Shown here piece after piece: positions 31,654 through 40,016 of a stretch of 64,000 nucleotides of DNA (its first letter is position 1; every line of letters begins with the position of its first letter). Location of the stretch: positions 434,001-498,000 of the forward strand of contig NZ_QASN01000002.1 in NCBI RefSeq assembly GCF_003052585.1, read 5' to 3'. This stretch comes from Pseudomonas mangrovi (GTDB lineage Bacteria; Pseudomonadota; Gammaproteobacteria; Pseudomonadales; Pseudomonadaceae). Below the pieces are notes generated by a model. That model was not told the origin of the DNA. It did no database searches and was given only the letters and a program-made list of their open reading frames with translations. A program made the translations under genes and the position numbers.

Positions 31654-32832
31654 ATGTCCGAGGTCGTCATCGTCGCCGCCGCCCGCACCGCCATCGGTGC
31701 CTTCCAGGGCTCGCTGTCCAGCGTACCCGCGCCCGAGCTGGGTGCCATCGTCATCCGCCGCCTGCTCGAACGCAGCGGTCTGGAAGGCACGCAGGTCGAC
31801 GAAGTGCTGCTCGGCCAGGTGCTCACCGCCGGCAGCGGACAGAACCCCGCACGCCAGGCGGCGATCCGCGCCGGCCTGACGCATGCGGTGCCGGCGCTGA
31901 CGCTGAACAAGGTCTGTGGCTCGGGGCTCAAGGCGGTGATCATGGCCGCCCAGGCGATCCGCTGCGGCGATGCCCAGACGCTGATCGCCGGCGGCCAGGA
32001 GAACATGAGCCTGTCGCCCTACGTGCTGCCCAACGCCCGCAGCGGCCTGCGCATGGGCCATGCGCGCACCCTCGACAGCATGATCCAGGACGGCCTGTGG
32101 GATGCTTTCAACGACTACCACATGGGCATCACCGCGGAGAACCTGGCGCAGCGCTACGGCATCTGCCGCGAGACCCAGGACGCCTTCGCCCTGCGCTCGC
32201 AGCAGCGCGCCTGCGCCGCCATCGAGGCCGGCCGTTTCGCCGCCGAGATCGTTCCGGTGAGCATCGCCCAGCGCTATGGCGAGGCGGTGCTGTTCCAGCA
32301 GGACGAACAGCCGCGCGCGGCCACCAGCGCCGAGTCGCTGGCCAGGCTGCGGCCGGCGTTCCGCAGCGACGGCAGCGTCACCGCCGGCAACGCCTCGAGC
32401 ATCAACGACGGCGCCGCCGCGGTGCTGCTGATGAGCGCGGCGCGTGCCGCCGAGCTGGGCCTGCCGGTGCTGGCGCGCATCGCCGGCTACGCCAGCAGCG
32501 GCGTCGACCCGGCCTACATGGGCATCGGCCCGGTGCCGGCGACACGCCAGGCGCTGACCCGCGCCGGCTGGACGCTCGACCAGCTCGACCTGGTCGAGGC
32601 CAACGAGGCCTTCGCAGCCCAGTCGCTGGCGGTGGCCCACGAGCTGGGCTGGGATGCCGAGCGGGTCAACGTCAACGGCGGCGCCATCGCCCTGGGCCAC
32701 CCGATCGGCGCCTCCGGCTGCCGCATTCTGGTCAGCCTGCTGCACGAGATGATCCGCCGCGACGCCAGAAAGGGCCTGGCCACCCTGTGCATCGGCGGCG
32801 GTCAGGGCGTGGCCCTGGCCATCGAACGCTAG
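31654..32832 (+). CDS. Acetyl-CoA C-acetyltransferase (thiolase)
   Basis: This 392-residue thiolase cleaves a 3-ketoacyl-CoA to acetyl-CoA, or works in reverse. All catalytic motifs are present: nucleophile Cys in [12 protein letters not shown] (about residue 89), [17 protein letters not shown] (His) and [14 protein letters not shown] (Cys). The N-terminus [15 protein letters not shown] fixes the start at 31654, although the upstream frame is open. It lies 138 bp after the dehydrogenase, behind a possible terminator. Neither an enoyl-CoA hydratase nor a 3-hydroxyacyl-CoA dehydrogenase gene is in the cluster. Confidence 0.93.
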   Translation: MSEVVIVAAARTAIGAFQGSLSSVPAPELGAIVIRRLLERSGLEGTQVDEVLLGQVLTAGSGQNPARQAAIRAGLTHAVPALTLNKVCGSGLKAVIMAAQAIRCGDAQTLIAGGQENMSLSPYVLPNARSGLRMGHARTLDSMIQDGLWDAFNDYHMGITAENLAQRYGICRETQDAFALRSQQRACAAIEAGRFAAEIVPVSIAQRYGEAVLFQQDEQPRAATSAESLARLRPAFRSDGSVTAGNASSINDGAAAVLLMSAARAAELGLPVLARIAGYASSGVDPAYMGIGPVPATRQALTRAGWTLDQLDLVEANEAFAAQSLAVAHELGWDAERVNVNGGAIALGHPIGASGCRILVSLLHEMIRRDARKGLATLCIGGGQGVALAIER

Positions 32833-32840
32833 CCCCCGAT

Positions 32841-32935
32841 CTGTTGGGCCTCGCGATGCTCGGCGCCAACCTACCCCGTAGGCGGCAACCGGCGGGTACC
32901 TAGGTTGGCGCCGAGTCGAAGACCAGGCCCACCTA
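32841..32935. repeat. Intergenic palindromic repeat, family 2 copy A
   Basis: A perfect 15-bp inverted repeat CTCGGCGCCAACCTA / TAGGTTGGCGCCGAG (32859-32873 and 32901-32915) is nested inside outer arms GGGCCT / AGGCCC. It lies between the thiolase and metallo-hydrolase genes. Its left 34 nt recur at 54991-55024 with three mismatches. Confidence 0.8.
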
Positions 32936-32998
32936 CTCGCGCGCGCGGTGCCCACCACAGACGCACACCCGAAGCACCGACAACAACAAGGAGAAAGC

Positions 32999-33865
32999 AT
33001 GCGTACCCTGACCACCCTGCCCGGCAACAGCCAGAAACTCGACGGCGGCGCCATGTTCGGCAACGCCCCGCGCGCACTCTGGGAGCGCTGGATGCAGCCC
33101 GATGCGCAGAACCGCATCGACCTCGGCTGCCGCGCCCTGCTGGTGCGCGAGGACGGCCGCAACATCCTGGTCGAGGCCGGCATCGGCGCCTTCTTCAGCC
33201 CGGACCTGAAGCAGCGCTTCGGCGTCGTCGAGGAGCGTCACGTGCTGCTCGACAGCCTTGCCGCGCAAGGGCTGAGCGATGCCGATATCGACGTGGTGGT
33301 GCTGACTCACCTGCACTTCGATCATGCCGGCGGTTTGCTCGCGGCCTGGGAAGAAGGCCGTTCGCCACGCCTGCTGTTCCCCCGCGCGCGCTTCGTCACC
33401 GGCCGCCGCCAGTGGCAGCGTGCCTGCAACCCGCACGCCCGCGACCGCGCCTCCTACATTCCCGAACTGCTCAACCTGCTGGCCGCCAGCGGGCGCCTGG
33501 AGCTGATCGACGACGGCAACCGCTCGGCCATCCTCGGCGATGACTGGCGACTGCACTGGAGCGATGGCCACACCCCGGGACAGCTGCTGCCGGAGGTGGC
33601 GATGGCCGACGGACCGGTGCTGTTCGCCGGCGACCTGGTCCCCGGCGCGCCCTGGGTGCACCTGCCGATCACCATGGGTTACGACCGCTTCCCGGAAGGC
33701 CTGATCGAGGAAAAGGAAAGCCTGCTGGCTGACCTGCTGCAGCGCGGCGGCCGACTGGTATTCACCCACGACCCGCGCGTGGCCATGGGCCGTCTGGTGC
33801 GCGATCCGGCCGGACGCTACGGCGTGGAGCCACTGGCCGGCGAGGTGGTCGCGCTGGCGCGCTGA
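32999..33865 (+). CDS. Metallo-beta-lactamase-fold hydrolase
   Basis: This 288-residue protein has the metal-binding signature HLHFDHAGG (about residue 105), [12 protein letters not shown], a metal-bridging Asp in [13 protein letters not shown] and a C-terminal His in [10 protein letters not shown]. The fold covers lactonases, thioesterases and glyoxalase II-like enzymes, so the substrate is open. The start has AGGAG five nt upstream. It follows the thiolase gene across a palindromic repeat, and may act on an intermediate of the same pathway or be independent. Confidence 0.85.
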   Translation: MRTLTTLPGNSQKLDGGAMFGNAPRALWERWMQPDAQNRIDLGCRALLVREDGRNILVEAGIGAFFSPDLKQRFGVVEERHVLLDSLAAQGLSDADIDVVVLTHLHFDHAGGLLAAWEEGRSPRLLFPRARFVTGRRQWQRACNPHARDRASYIPELLNLLAASGRLELIDDGNRSAILGDDWRLHWSDGHTPGQLLPEVAMADGPVLFAGDLVPGAPWVHLPITMGYDRFPEGLIEEKESLLADLLQRGGRLVFTHDPRVAMGRLVRDPAGRYGVEPLAGEVVALAR

Positions 33866-33877
33866 GCCAGACTTGGC

Positions 33878-33938
33878 GGCGCTTATTGCGCCTTACCCAG
33901 GCCGTTGGGCGGATTAGCCGCTGGCGGCGTAATCCGCC
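33878..33938. repeat. Intergenic palindromic repeat, family 1 copy B
   Basis: It contains GGCGCTTATTGCGCC and the 31-nt palindrome GGCGGATTA...TAATCCGCC (33908-33938). The hairpin core is the same as copy A with compensating T-to-C and A-to-G changes, so pairing is conserved rather than sequence. Confidence 0.75.
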
Positions 33939-34000
33939 AAAGTGGCCGACTGCGCGAGGTGGCACACGGTCGACTCTGGTGCGGAGCCCAACGACCTCGA

Positions 34001-34073
34001 CGCAATGCGCTGCGCTTATTGCGCCCTACACGGTGGCCGTAGGGCGGGTTAGCCGCGCGCGGCGTAATCCGCC
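34001..34073. repeat. Intergenic palindromic repeat, family 1 copy C
   Basis: It contains CGCAATGCGCTGCGCTTATTGCGCC followed by GGCGGGTTA-GCCGCGCGCGGCG-TAATCCGCC (34043-34073). Copies B and C lie in tandem in the 252-bp gap between the metallo-hydrolase and the yceK-like gene. That gap holds no coding sequence that I can support. Confidence 0.75.
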
Positions 34074-34117
34074 GATTGTCTGGGAGCCATCCGTCTTGCA
34101 CCCGGCCAGCAGGAGCG

Positions 34118-34408
34118 TCACAAGCCGCCGCTGACACCCAGATTGAATCCCAGCACAGCCGCTAGCGAAAGCGGCAGCAGCAGGGTATCCAGCAGCAGAC
34201 TGGCGGGCAGGTCCAGGCGCGGATGCCTGGGCGCCTCGGTGCCGAAGCGTTCCTGCGCGCAGCAACCGCCGTGCAGCGCGTACCAGTCCAGCCGGGTGCC
34301 GGCGTAGACCAGCGGCGCGCCGGGCTTGGCAGCGTCCAGGGTGCTGACGGTCGCGCAGCCCGGAAGATTCAGCAGGACCCCCAGCAGCACCCGCCGCAGG
34401 TGTCTCAA
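34118..34408 (-). CDS. YceK/YidQ-type small lipoprotein
   Basis: This 96-residue protein starts with a TTG that overlaps the stop of the preceding gene (TTGA). A signal sequence with lipobox-like LNLPGC predicts lipidation at Cys18. The body contains LVYAGTRLDWYAL and DLPASLLLDTLLLPLSLA, matching the YceK pattern in which a YPGV.xD segment precedes DLPFSLVFDTLLLPID. Function is unknown. It is the third gene of ubiX-DUF2845-yceK and ends before the family 1 repeats. Confidence 0.75.
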   Translation of the reverse strand: MRHLRRVLLGVLLNLPGCATVSTLDAAKPGAPLVYAGTRLDWYALHGGCCAQERFGTEAPRHPRLDLPASLLLDTLLLPLSLAAVLGFNLGVSGGL

Positions 34409-34716
34409 GGCCCGCGCTCGCGCTGGCTTTCGATCCGAACCAGGCGGCCGTCGATGAAATGCAGAATGCGGAACATGCCGTTGGTGGGGCCGTAGACCCA
34501 GCGCTCCACGTTCACTGCACCCGGCTGCGGGTAACCGTTCGGCCCGAGTACCGCCGGGGAAACCTGCCGACCGACGGGCGCGCCGCAGGTGGCTAGCACC
34601 TCCTGCCTGCTCTGGCCCTCGTTGATCAGCCCGCTGCCGCAGCGCATCGAAGCCATGCCCGGGGTACTGACCAGTAGCGCCAGCAGACAGAGCGCTGTTG
34701 CGGGAGTCCGTGACAT
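34405..34716 (-). CDS. DUF2845 periplasmic protein
   Basis: This 103-residue protein has a signal peptide (ALCLLALLVSTPGMAS) and a small mature part beginning MRCGSGLINEGQSRQEVLATCGAPV, a segment shared with DUF2845 and SmpA/BamE-like folds in which GxS..EV...CG.P forms the first helix. Two cysteines could pair in the periplasm. Function is unknown. It lies 3 bp after ubiX and overlaps the yceK-like gene, so all three are probably one operon. Confidence 0.8.
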   Translation of the reverse strand: MSRTPATALCLLALLVSTPGMASMRCGSGLINEGQSRQEVLATCGAPVGRQVSPAVLGPNGYPQPGAVNVERWVYGPTNGMFRILHFIDGRLVRIESQRERGP

Positions 34717-34719
34717 GGC

Positions 34720-35349
34720 TCAGTCCTCGCTGACCAGATGATGTTCTCCCCAGCGCGGCAGCATGTCCTGGGGGATGTTCAGACAGTTGAGGATGCGCGC
34801 GACGACGAAGTCGATCAGGTCGTCGAGGGTCTGCGGCTGGTGATAGAAGCCCGGCGAGGCCGGCAGGATGATCACGCCCAGGTTGGAGAGCTTGAGCATG
34901 TGCTCCAGATGGATGCTCGAATAGGGCGCCTCGCGCGGTACCAGGATCAGCTGGCGACGTTCCTTCAGCGCCACGTCGGCGGCCCGCTCGATCAGGTTGT
35001 TGCAGGCACCGCTGGCGATGGCCGACAGCGTGCCGGTGCTGCACGGCACTACCACCATGGCACCGGGCGCGCCCGAGCCGGAGGCCGGCGGAGCCATCCA
35101 GTCCTCCTTGCCAAACACGCGGATCTGCCCGGCGGCCGCACCGGTGTACTCGGTGAGGAACTGCTGCATCGCCTGCGGCTTGGCCGGCAGGGTGACGTCC
35201 GTCTCGGTGGCCATCACCAGCTGCGCCGCCTTGGAAATCAGGAAATGCACCTCGCGGTCCTCCTGCACCAGGCAGTCGAGCAGGCGCAGGCCGTACTGGG
35301 CGCCGGAGGCGCCGGTCATGGCCAGAGTGATGCGTTCGGGACCGTTCAT
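34720..35349 (-). CDS. ubiX: Flavin prenyltransferase UbiX
   Basis: This 209-residue enzyme prenylates FMN to make the cofactor of the UbiD decarboxylase in ubiquinone synthesis. Motifs are [18 protein letters not shown] at the N-terminus, [21 protein letters not shown] and [19 protein letters not shown]. The ATG at 35349 has GGGGAG upstream; an overlapping TTG one codon earlier is less likely. It leads the small ubiX-DUF2845-yceK operon. Confidence 0.95.
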   Translation of the reverse strand: MNGPERITLAMTGASGAQYGLRLLDCLVQEDREVHFLISKAAQLVMATETDVTLPAKPQAMQQFLTEYTGAAAGQIRVFGKEDWMAPPASGSGAPGAMVVVPCSTGTLSAIASGACNNLIERAADVALKERRQLILVPREAPYSSIHLEHMLKLSNLGVIILPASPGFYHQPQTLDDLIDFVVARILNCLNIPQDMLPRWGEHHLVSED

Positions 35350-35410
35350 CAAATCTCCCCTTGCTGCGCAGGCTGGCGAACGCCATCTGCGGATGTTCCA
35401 TCGGACAGCC

Positions 35411-35440
35411 TGGAGGACAACGCTGCGCGGTTGTCCACCC
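35411..35440. repeat. Palindromic repeat related to family 1
   Basis: GGACAA and TTGTCC (35415-35420 / 35431-35436) pair around CGCTGCGCGG and are flanked by TGGA and ACCC, giving a hairpin of the GTAGGGTGGACAAC type between ubiX and mpl. The core differs from copies A to C but the layout (GGTGG stem, GC-rich loop) is the same. Confidence 0.55.
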
Positions 35441-35450
35441 TACGGCTCGG

Positions 35451-36806
35451 CTAGTGCTGTGCCAGCGCCGCGGCCAGCTTGCCGTGCAGGCCGCCGAAGC
35501 CGCCGTTGCTCATCACCACCACCTGGGTGCCGGGGCTGACGCGCGCCTTGACGCCTTCGATGATGGCTTCCAGCGAATCACAGACCTGGGTGGCGTTCTT
35601 CGCTCCGGCGACGGTGCCGGCCAGGTCCCAGCCCAGGTTCGGCGGCGCATACCAGAACACCGCGTCGGCCTGCTCGGCGGACTCGGCCAGGCCATCGCGG
35701 TGCGCGCCGAGCTTCATCGAGTTGGAGCGTGGTTCGATGATCGCGATGATCGGCGCATCGCCGACCTGCTTGCGCAGGCCGTCGAGGGTGGTGGCGATGG
35801 CGGTCGGGTGGTGGGCGAAGTCGTCGAAGAGGGTCACGCCAGCCACCTCGGCGACCTTCTCCATACGCCGCTTGACGCTGCGGAACTCACCGAGGGCTTC
35901 GGTGCCCTGCTTCGGCAGCACGCCGACATGCCGCGCCGCGGCCAGGGTGGCCAGGGCGTTGGCGACGTTGTGCAGTCCGGTCAGCGGCCAGTCCACCACG
36001 CCTTCGGGCTGACCATTGAAGAGCACCTCGAAGCGCGAGCCGTCCTCGCTGAGCAGCCGTGCCTGCCACTGGCCGCCATCACCGGTAGTCTGCACCGGCG
36101 TCCAGCAGCCCATCTCGATCACCCGCACCAGCGCAGACTCGGTCTGCGGATGAATGATCAGGCCGTCACCGGGAACGGTGCGCACCAGATGGTGGAACTG
36201 CCGCTCGATGGCCGCCAGATCCGGGAAGATGTCCGCGTGATCGAATTCCAGGTTGTTGAGGATCGCGGTGCGCGGGCGGTAGTGGACGAACTTGCTGCGC
36301 TTGTCGAAGAAGGCGCTGTCGTACTCGTCGGCCTCGACCACGAAGAACGGCGTATCGCCCAGTCGCGCGGAAATACCGAAGTTCTGTGGCACCCCGCCAA
36401 TCAGAAAGCCCGGGCTCATCCCGGCATGTTCCAGCACCCAGGCGAGCATGCTGCTGGTGGTGGTCTTGCCGTGGGTGCCGGCGGCGGCCAGTACCCAGCG
36501 CCCCTGCAATACGTGGTCGGCCAGCCACTGCGGCCCGGAGACATAGGGCAGCCCCTTGTTGAGCACGTACTCGACCGCCGGATTGCCGCGCGACAGTGCG
36601 TTGCCGACCACCACCAGATCCGGCTCCGGCTGCAGGTGCGCCGCGTCATAACCCTGCATCAGCTCGATGCCCTGGGCTTCGAGCTGGGTACTCATCGGTG
36701 GGTAGACATTGGCATCGGAGCCGGTGACGCGATGGCCGAGCTCCTTGGCCAGCACCGCCAGCGAACCCATGAAGGTGCCGCAGATGCCAAGAATGTGGAT
36801 GTGCAT
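35451..36806 (-). CDS. mpl: UDP-N-acetylmuramate:L-alanyl-gamma-D-glutamyl-meso-diaminopimelate ligase
   Basis: This 451-residue Mur-type ligase recycles murein tripeptide onto UDP-MurNAc. The Rossmann start MHIHILGICGTFMGSLAVLAKE is diagnostic, and the ATP site is GTHGKTTTSSMLAW (about residue 110). Later blocks include VVEADEYDSAFFDKRSKF and FDDFAHHPTAIATTLDGLR. I start at 36806 with an AGGGG site; the open frame continues upstream without homology. It is divergent from eutB, as is partly conserved in Pseudomonas. Confidence 0.95.
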   Translation of the reverse strand: MHIHILGICGTFMGSLAVLAKELGHRVTGSDANVYPPMSTQLEAQGIELMQGYDAAHLQPEPDLVVVGNALSRGNPAVEYVLNKGLPYVSGPQWLADHVLQGRWVLAAAGTHGKTTTSSMLAWVLEHAGMSPGFLIGGVPQNFGISARLGDTPFFVVEADEYDSAFFDKRSKFVHYRPRTAILNNLEFDHADIFPDLAAIERQFHHLVRTVPGDGLIIHPQTESALVRVIEMGCWTPVQTTGDGGQWQARLLSEDGSRFEVLFNGQPEGVVDWPLTGLHNVANALATLAAARHVGVLPKQGTEALGEFRSVKRRMEKVAEVAGVTLFDDFAHHPTAIATTLDGLRKQVGDAPIIAIIEPRSNSMKLGAHRDGLAESAEQADAVFWYAPPNLGWDLAGTVAGAKNATQVCDSLEAIIEGVKARVSPGTQVVVMSNGGFGGLHGKLAAALAQH

Positions 36807-37119
36807 GAACAACCCCTGCGAAACGCTGCTGCGCAGCCCTGAGCGGTGGCCGCAGACCCGGACGGGCACGGCCGAAAACTGCCGCGCAGGTTAGCACAGG
36901 CGCCCTGCCCGAGACGCCCGGCGCATGCCCTGCTGCGGTGCGTGACGAGTCCTGAAGGTGCGCTGTCGCCGGCGCGCCGGCCGTCGACCAGCCCGGCAGC
37001 CACGTGCGCCCGCCACCTCGTCGAAGGCACAGCGCTTGCTTGCTCGAGTGTTCGGCTCGTCAGCTTTACTCAATCCGCGAAGACACTGACCCTTTTGCCC
37101 GTACCCGACCGGAGAACCC
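36807..37119. other. 313-bp divergent intergenic region between mpl and eutB
   Basis: No open reading frame with coding character is visible. The right part carries a sigma-54-type promoter for eutB (37025-37041) and a Shine-Dalgarno CCGGAG five nt before the eutB start. The left part is GC-rich and shows no clear promoter for mpl beyond an AGGGG ribosome site. In P. aeruginosa, as I recall it, this point holds an ethanolamine regulator, a dehydrogenase and a permease gene. Confidence 0.6.
37025..37041 (+). promoter_or_regulatory. Sigma-54 (RpoN) promoter of eutBC
   Basis: AGGCACAGCGCTTGCTT has the invariant GG (37026-37027) and GC (37038-37039) with exactly 10 nt between them, and it fits TGGCACG-N4-TTGCW except for the first T. 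Predicted start is near 37051, about 70 nt before the eutB ATG. Such promoters require an enhancer-binding activator, which is not encoded in this window. Confidence 0.65.
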
Positions 37120-38517
37120 ATGCCTCGTTTCCAGCACAGCGTCGGCGGCACCCGCTGGCAGTTCGACAGCCTGCGCGAGCTGATGGCCAAGGCCAGCCCG
37201 GCGCGCTCCGGCGACCATCTGGCCGGGCTGGCCGCCGCCAGCGATGCGCAGCGCGTGGCGGCGCAGATGGCACTGGCCGAGCTGCCGCTCAAACATTTCC
37301 TCGACGAGGCGCTGATTCCCTACGAGGCGGACGAGGTGACCCGGCTGATCATCGACCAACACGATGCCGCAGCCTTCACCGCCGTCAGCCACCTCAGCGT
37401 CGGCGACTTCCGCGACTGGCTGCTCTCCGAGCAGGCCGACGGCGCCGCCCTCGCCGCGCTGGCACCCGGCCTGACGCCGGAGATGGTCGCCGCGGTCAGC
37501 AAGCTCATGCGCATCCAGGACCTGGTGCTGGTCGCGCGCAAGGTCCGGGTGATCAGCCGATTTCGCAATACCCTTGGCCTGCGCGGCCGCATGGCCACCC
37601 GCCTGCAGCCGAACCACCCGACCGACGATGCCGGCGGGGTCGCCGCGAGCATCTTCGACGGACTGCTCTACGGCAACGGCGACGCGGTGATCGGCCTGAA
37701 CCCGGCGACCGACAGCCTGAATGGCATCTGCGAACTGCTGCACATGCTCGATGCGGTGATCCAGCGCTACGAGATCCCTACCCAGTCCTGCGTGCTGACC
37801 CACGTCACCACCTCGATCGAGGCAATCAACCGCGGCGCGCCGCTGGACCTGGTGTTCCAGTCGATCGCCGGCAGCGAAGCCGCCAACGCCAGCTTCGGTG
37901 TCAGCCTGGCGCTGCTTCAGGAGGGCTACGAGGCCGGGCTTTCCCAGCAGCGCGGCACCCTCGGCGACAACCTGATGTATTTCGAGACCGGCCAGGGCAG
38001 CGCGCTGTCGGCCAACGCCCATCACGGCGTCGACCAGCAGACCTGCGAGGCCCGCGCCTACGGGGTGGCGCGCACGTTCAAGCCGCTGCTGGTGAACAGC
38101 GTGGTCGGCTTCATCGGCCCGGAGTACCTCTACAACGGCAAGCAGATCATCCGCGCGGGTCTGGAAGACCACTTCTGCGCCAAGCTGCTCGGTGTGCCGA
38201 TGGGCTGCGACATCTGCTACACCAACCATGCCGAGGCCGACCAGGACGACATGGACGTACTGCTGACCCTGCTCGGCAGCGCCGGGGTCAACTTCATCAT
38301 GGGCATCCCCGGCTCCGACGACGTGATGCTCAACTACCAGAGCACCTCCTTCCACGACGCCCTCTACCTGCGCCAGGTGCTCGGCCTGCGCCCGGCGCCG
38401 GAGTTCGAGCAGTGGCTTGAGCGGATGAACATCCTGCGCCAGGACGGCAACGGTCTGCGGCTTGCTGAGGAGCTGCCAGCGCCGCTGCGCAACGCCCTGG
38501 CGAATGCCCGGTCATGA
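37120..38517 (+). CDS. eutB: Ethanolamine ammonia-lyase large subunit
   Basis: This 465-residue subunit carries the TIM-barrel active site of adenosylcobalamin-dependent ethanolamine ammonia-lyase, which splits ethanolamine to acetaldehyde and ammonia. Diagnostic blocks are [79 protein letters not shown] and [17 protein letters not shown]. Length is standard. It is followed by eutC and appears to be driven by a sigma-54 promoter. No EutA reactivase gene is adjacent. Confidence 0.96.
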   Translation: MPRFQHSVGGTRWQFDSLRELMAKASPARSGDHLAGLAAASDAQRVAAQMALAELPLKHFLDEALIPYEADEVTRLIIDQHDAAAFTAVSHLSVGDFRDWLLSEQADGAALAALAPGLTPEMVAAVSKLMRIQDLVLVARKVRVISRFRNTLGLRGRMATRLQPNHPTDDAGGVAASIFDGLLYGNGDAVIGLNPATDSLNGICELLHMLDAVIQRYEIPTQSCVLTHVTTSIEAINRGAPLDLVFQSIAGSEAANASFGVSLALLQEGYEAGLSQQRGTLGDNLMYFETGQGSALSANAHHGVDQQTCEARAYGVARTFKPLLVNSVVGFIGPEYLYNGKQIIRAGLEDHFCAKLLGVPMGCDICYTNHAEADQDDMDVLLTLLGSAGVNFIMGIPGSDDVMLNYQSTSFHDALYLRQVLGLRPAPEFEQWLERMNILRQDGNGLRLAEELPAPLRNALANARS

Positions 38518-38554
38518 ATACGCAAGCGATTGCCTGCCGCAACGGAGTTCAACC

Positions 38555-39376
38555 ATGAACGACAACCCACCCATCCATCCCGCTCGAGCCGATCTGTGGC
38601 AGCAGCTGCGACGGATGACTCCGGCGCGCATCGCCCTGGGCCACGCCGGCACCAGCCTTCCGACCCGCGCCCAGCTGGACTTCCAGTTCGCCCATGCCCA
38701 GGCGCGTGACGCCGTGCATCTGAGCCTCGACAGCGAGGCACTGGCGGGCGAGCTCGGCGGCAACTGCCTGTTGCTGCACAGCGCCGCAACCGATCGTCAG
38801 ACCTACCTGCAGCGCCCGGATCTGGGTCGGCGCCTGGACGACACCTCGCGCGCCGTGCTGCTGCAAGAGGGCAACGCCAGCAGAGACTGCGACCTGGCGG
38901 TGGTGATCGCCGACGGGCTCTCGGCACTGGCGGTGCAACGGCATGCCGCGCCGCTGCTGCGCCAGCTGGCCGAGCGCTGCGCGGCACAGGGGCTGCGCCT
39001 GTCGCAGCCCTGCCTGGTGCAGCAGGGACGGGTCGCGGTGGCCGACGAGATCGGCGAACTGCTCGGCGCCCGCGCCAGCCTGATCCTGATTGGCGAACGC
39101 CCCGGTCTCAGCTCGCCGGACAGCCTCGGCGCCTACCTCACCTTCGCGCCACGGGTCGGGCTGACCGATGCGGCGCGCAACTGCGTGTCGAACATCCGTG
39201 CCGCCGGGCTCAGCTATCCACTGGCCGCCCATCGCCTGCACTACCTGCTCAGCGAGGCGCTGCGCCGCGGCCTCTCCGGCGTCGACCTCAAGGACGAAAG
39301 CGAGCTGAACAGCCTGCCTGGCCAGGGCCAGGCAGGCGCCGGCAACTTTCTCATCGGCCCCGTCAGCACGCCCTGA
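38555..39376 (+). CDS. eutC: Ethanolamine ammonia-lyase small subunit
   Basis: This 273-residue subunit binds adenosylcobalamin together with EutB. Recognisable parts are [30 protein letters not shown] at the start, [19 protein letters not shown] in the middle and [39 protein letters not shown] near the end. The start at 38555 has CGGAG upstream and lies 37 bp after eutB. No ethanolamine permease or aldehyde dehydrogenase follows; the next gene is a GNAT protein. Confidence 0.95.
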   Translation: MNDNPPIHPARADLWQQLRRMTPARIALGHAGTSLPTRAQLDFQFAHAQARDAVHLSLDSEALAGELGGNCLLLHSAATDRQTYLQRPDLGRRLDDTSRAVLLQEGNASRDCDLAVVIADGLSALAVQRHAAPLLRQLAERCAAQGLRLSQPCLVQQGRVAVADEIGELLGARASLILIGERPGLSSPDSLGAYLTFAPRVGLTDAARNCVSNIRAAGLSYPLAAHRLHYLLSEALRRGLSGVDLKDESELNSLPGQGQAGAGNFLIGPVSTP

Positions 39377-39541
39377 AGAAGGCGTCGCCGGCTGACAGCC
39401 CTGACACCACCACAGGGACCCACCGGTCAGTTTCGAGACCGAACGGACAGCGGTTGCCTGGGTCACAGACTTTGCTGCAGGATCAGCGCCGTTCGCCGTA
39501 GGTTTTATCGAAAAATCCTCTGACGCCGTACGCGAGGCCCC

Positions 39542-40015
39542 ATGCGCATCATCCAAGCTACCCTCGAGCATCTCGACCTGCTCACGCCGATGTTCGTCGA
39601 CTACCGCGAGTTCCACGGTCAGCCGGCCTACCCGGAAACCTCGCGCACCTTTCTCGAGAAGCGTCTGCGGCGCAAGGAGTCGGTGATCTACCTGGCGCTG
39701 GCCGATGACGAGGAGCGTCTGCTCGGCTTCTGCCAGCTCTACCCGAGCTATTCCTCACTGGCGCTCAAGCGCGTCTGGATCCTCAACGACATCTTCGTCG
39801 CCGGCGACGCCCGCCGTCAGCTGGTTGCCGACCGCCTGCTGCAGACTGCCAAGAAGATGGCCCGCGATACCCAGGCAGTACGCATGCGCGCCACCACGCT
39901 GCACGGCAACGAAACGGCGCACAGGCTCTACGAGTCGATCGGTTTCCATGAGGACGATCAGTTCGTCAATTTCATCCTGCCCCTGGGCGAGGTGGGAGAG
40001 GTGGACGAGGACTGA
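39542..40015 (+). CDS. GNAT family N-acetyltransferase
   Basis: This 157-residue protein has the GNAT fold. Strands and the acetyl-CoA loop are visible as RVWILNDIFVAGDARRQLVADRLLQTAKKMA, followed by ATTLHGNETAHRLYESIGFHED, the usual C-terminal motif. It begins MRIIQATLEHLDLLTPMFVDYREF. The substrate is unknown. It lies 165 bp after eutC and is convergent with the phosphatase/kinase-like gene, whose stop is 1 bp away. Confidence 0.88.
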   Translation: MRIIQATLEHLDLLTPMFVDYREFHGQPAYPETSRTFLEKRLRRKESVIYLALADDEERLLGFCQLYPSYSSLALKRVWILNDIFVAGDARRQLVADRLLQTAKKMARDTQAVRMRATTLHGNETAHRLYESIGFHEDDQFVNFILPLGEVGEVDED

Positions 40016-40016
40016 C

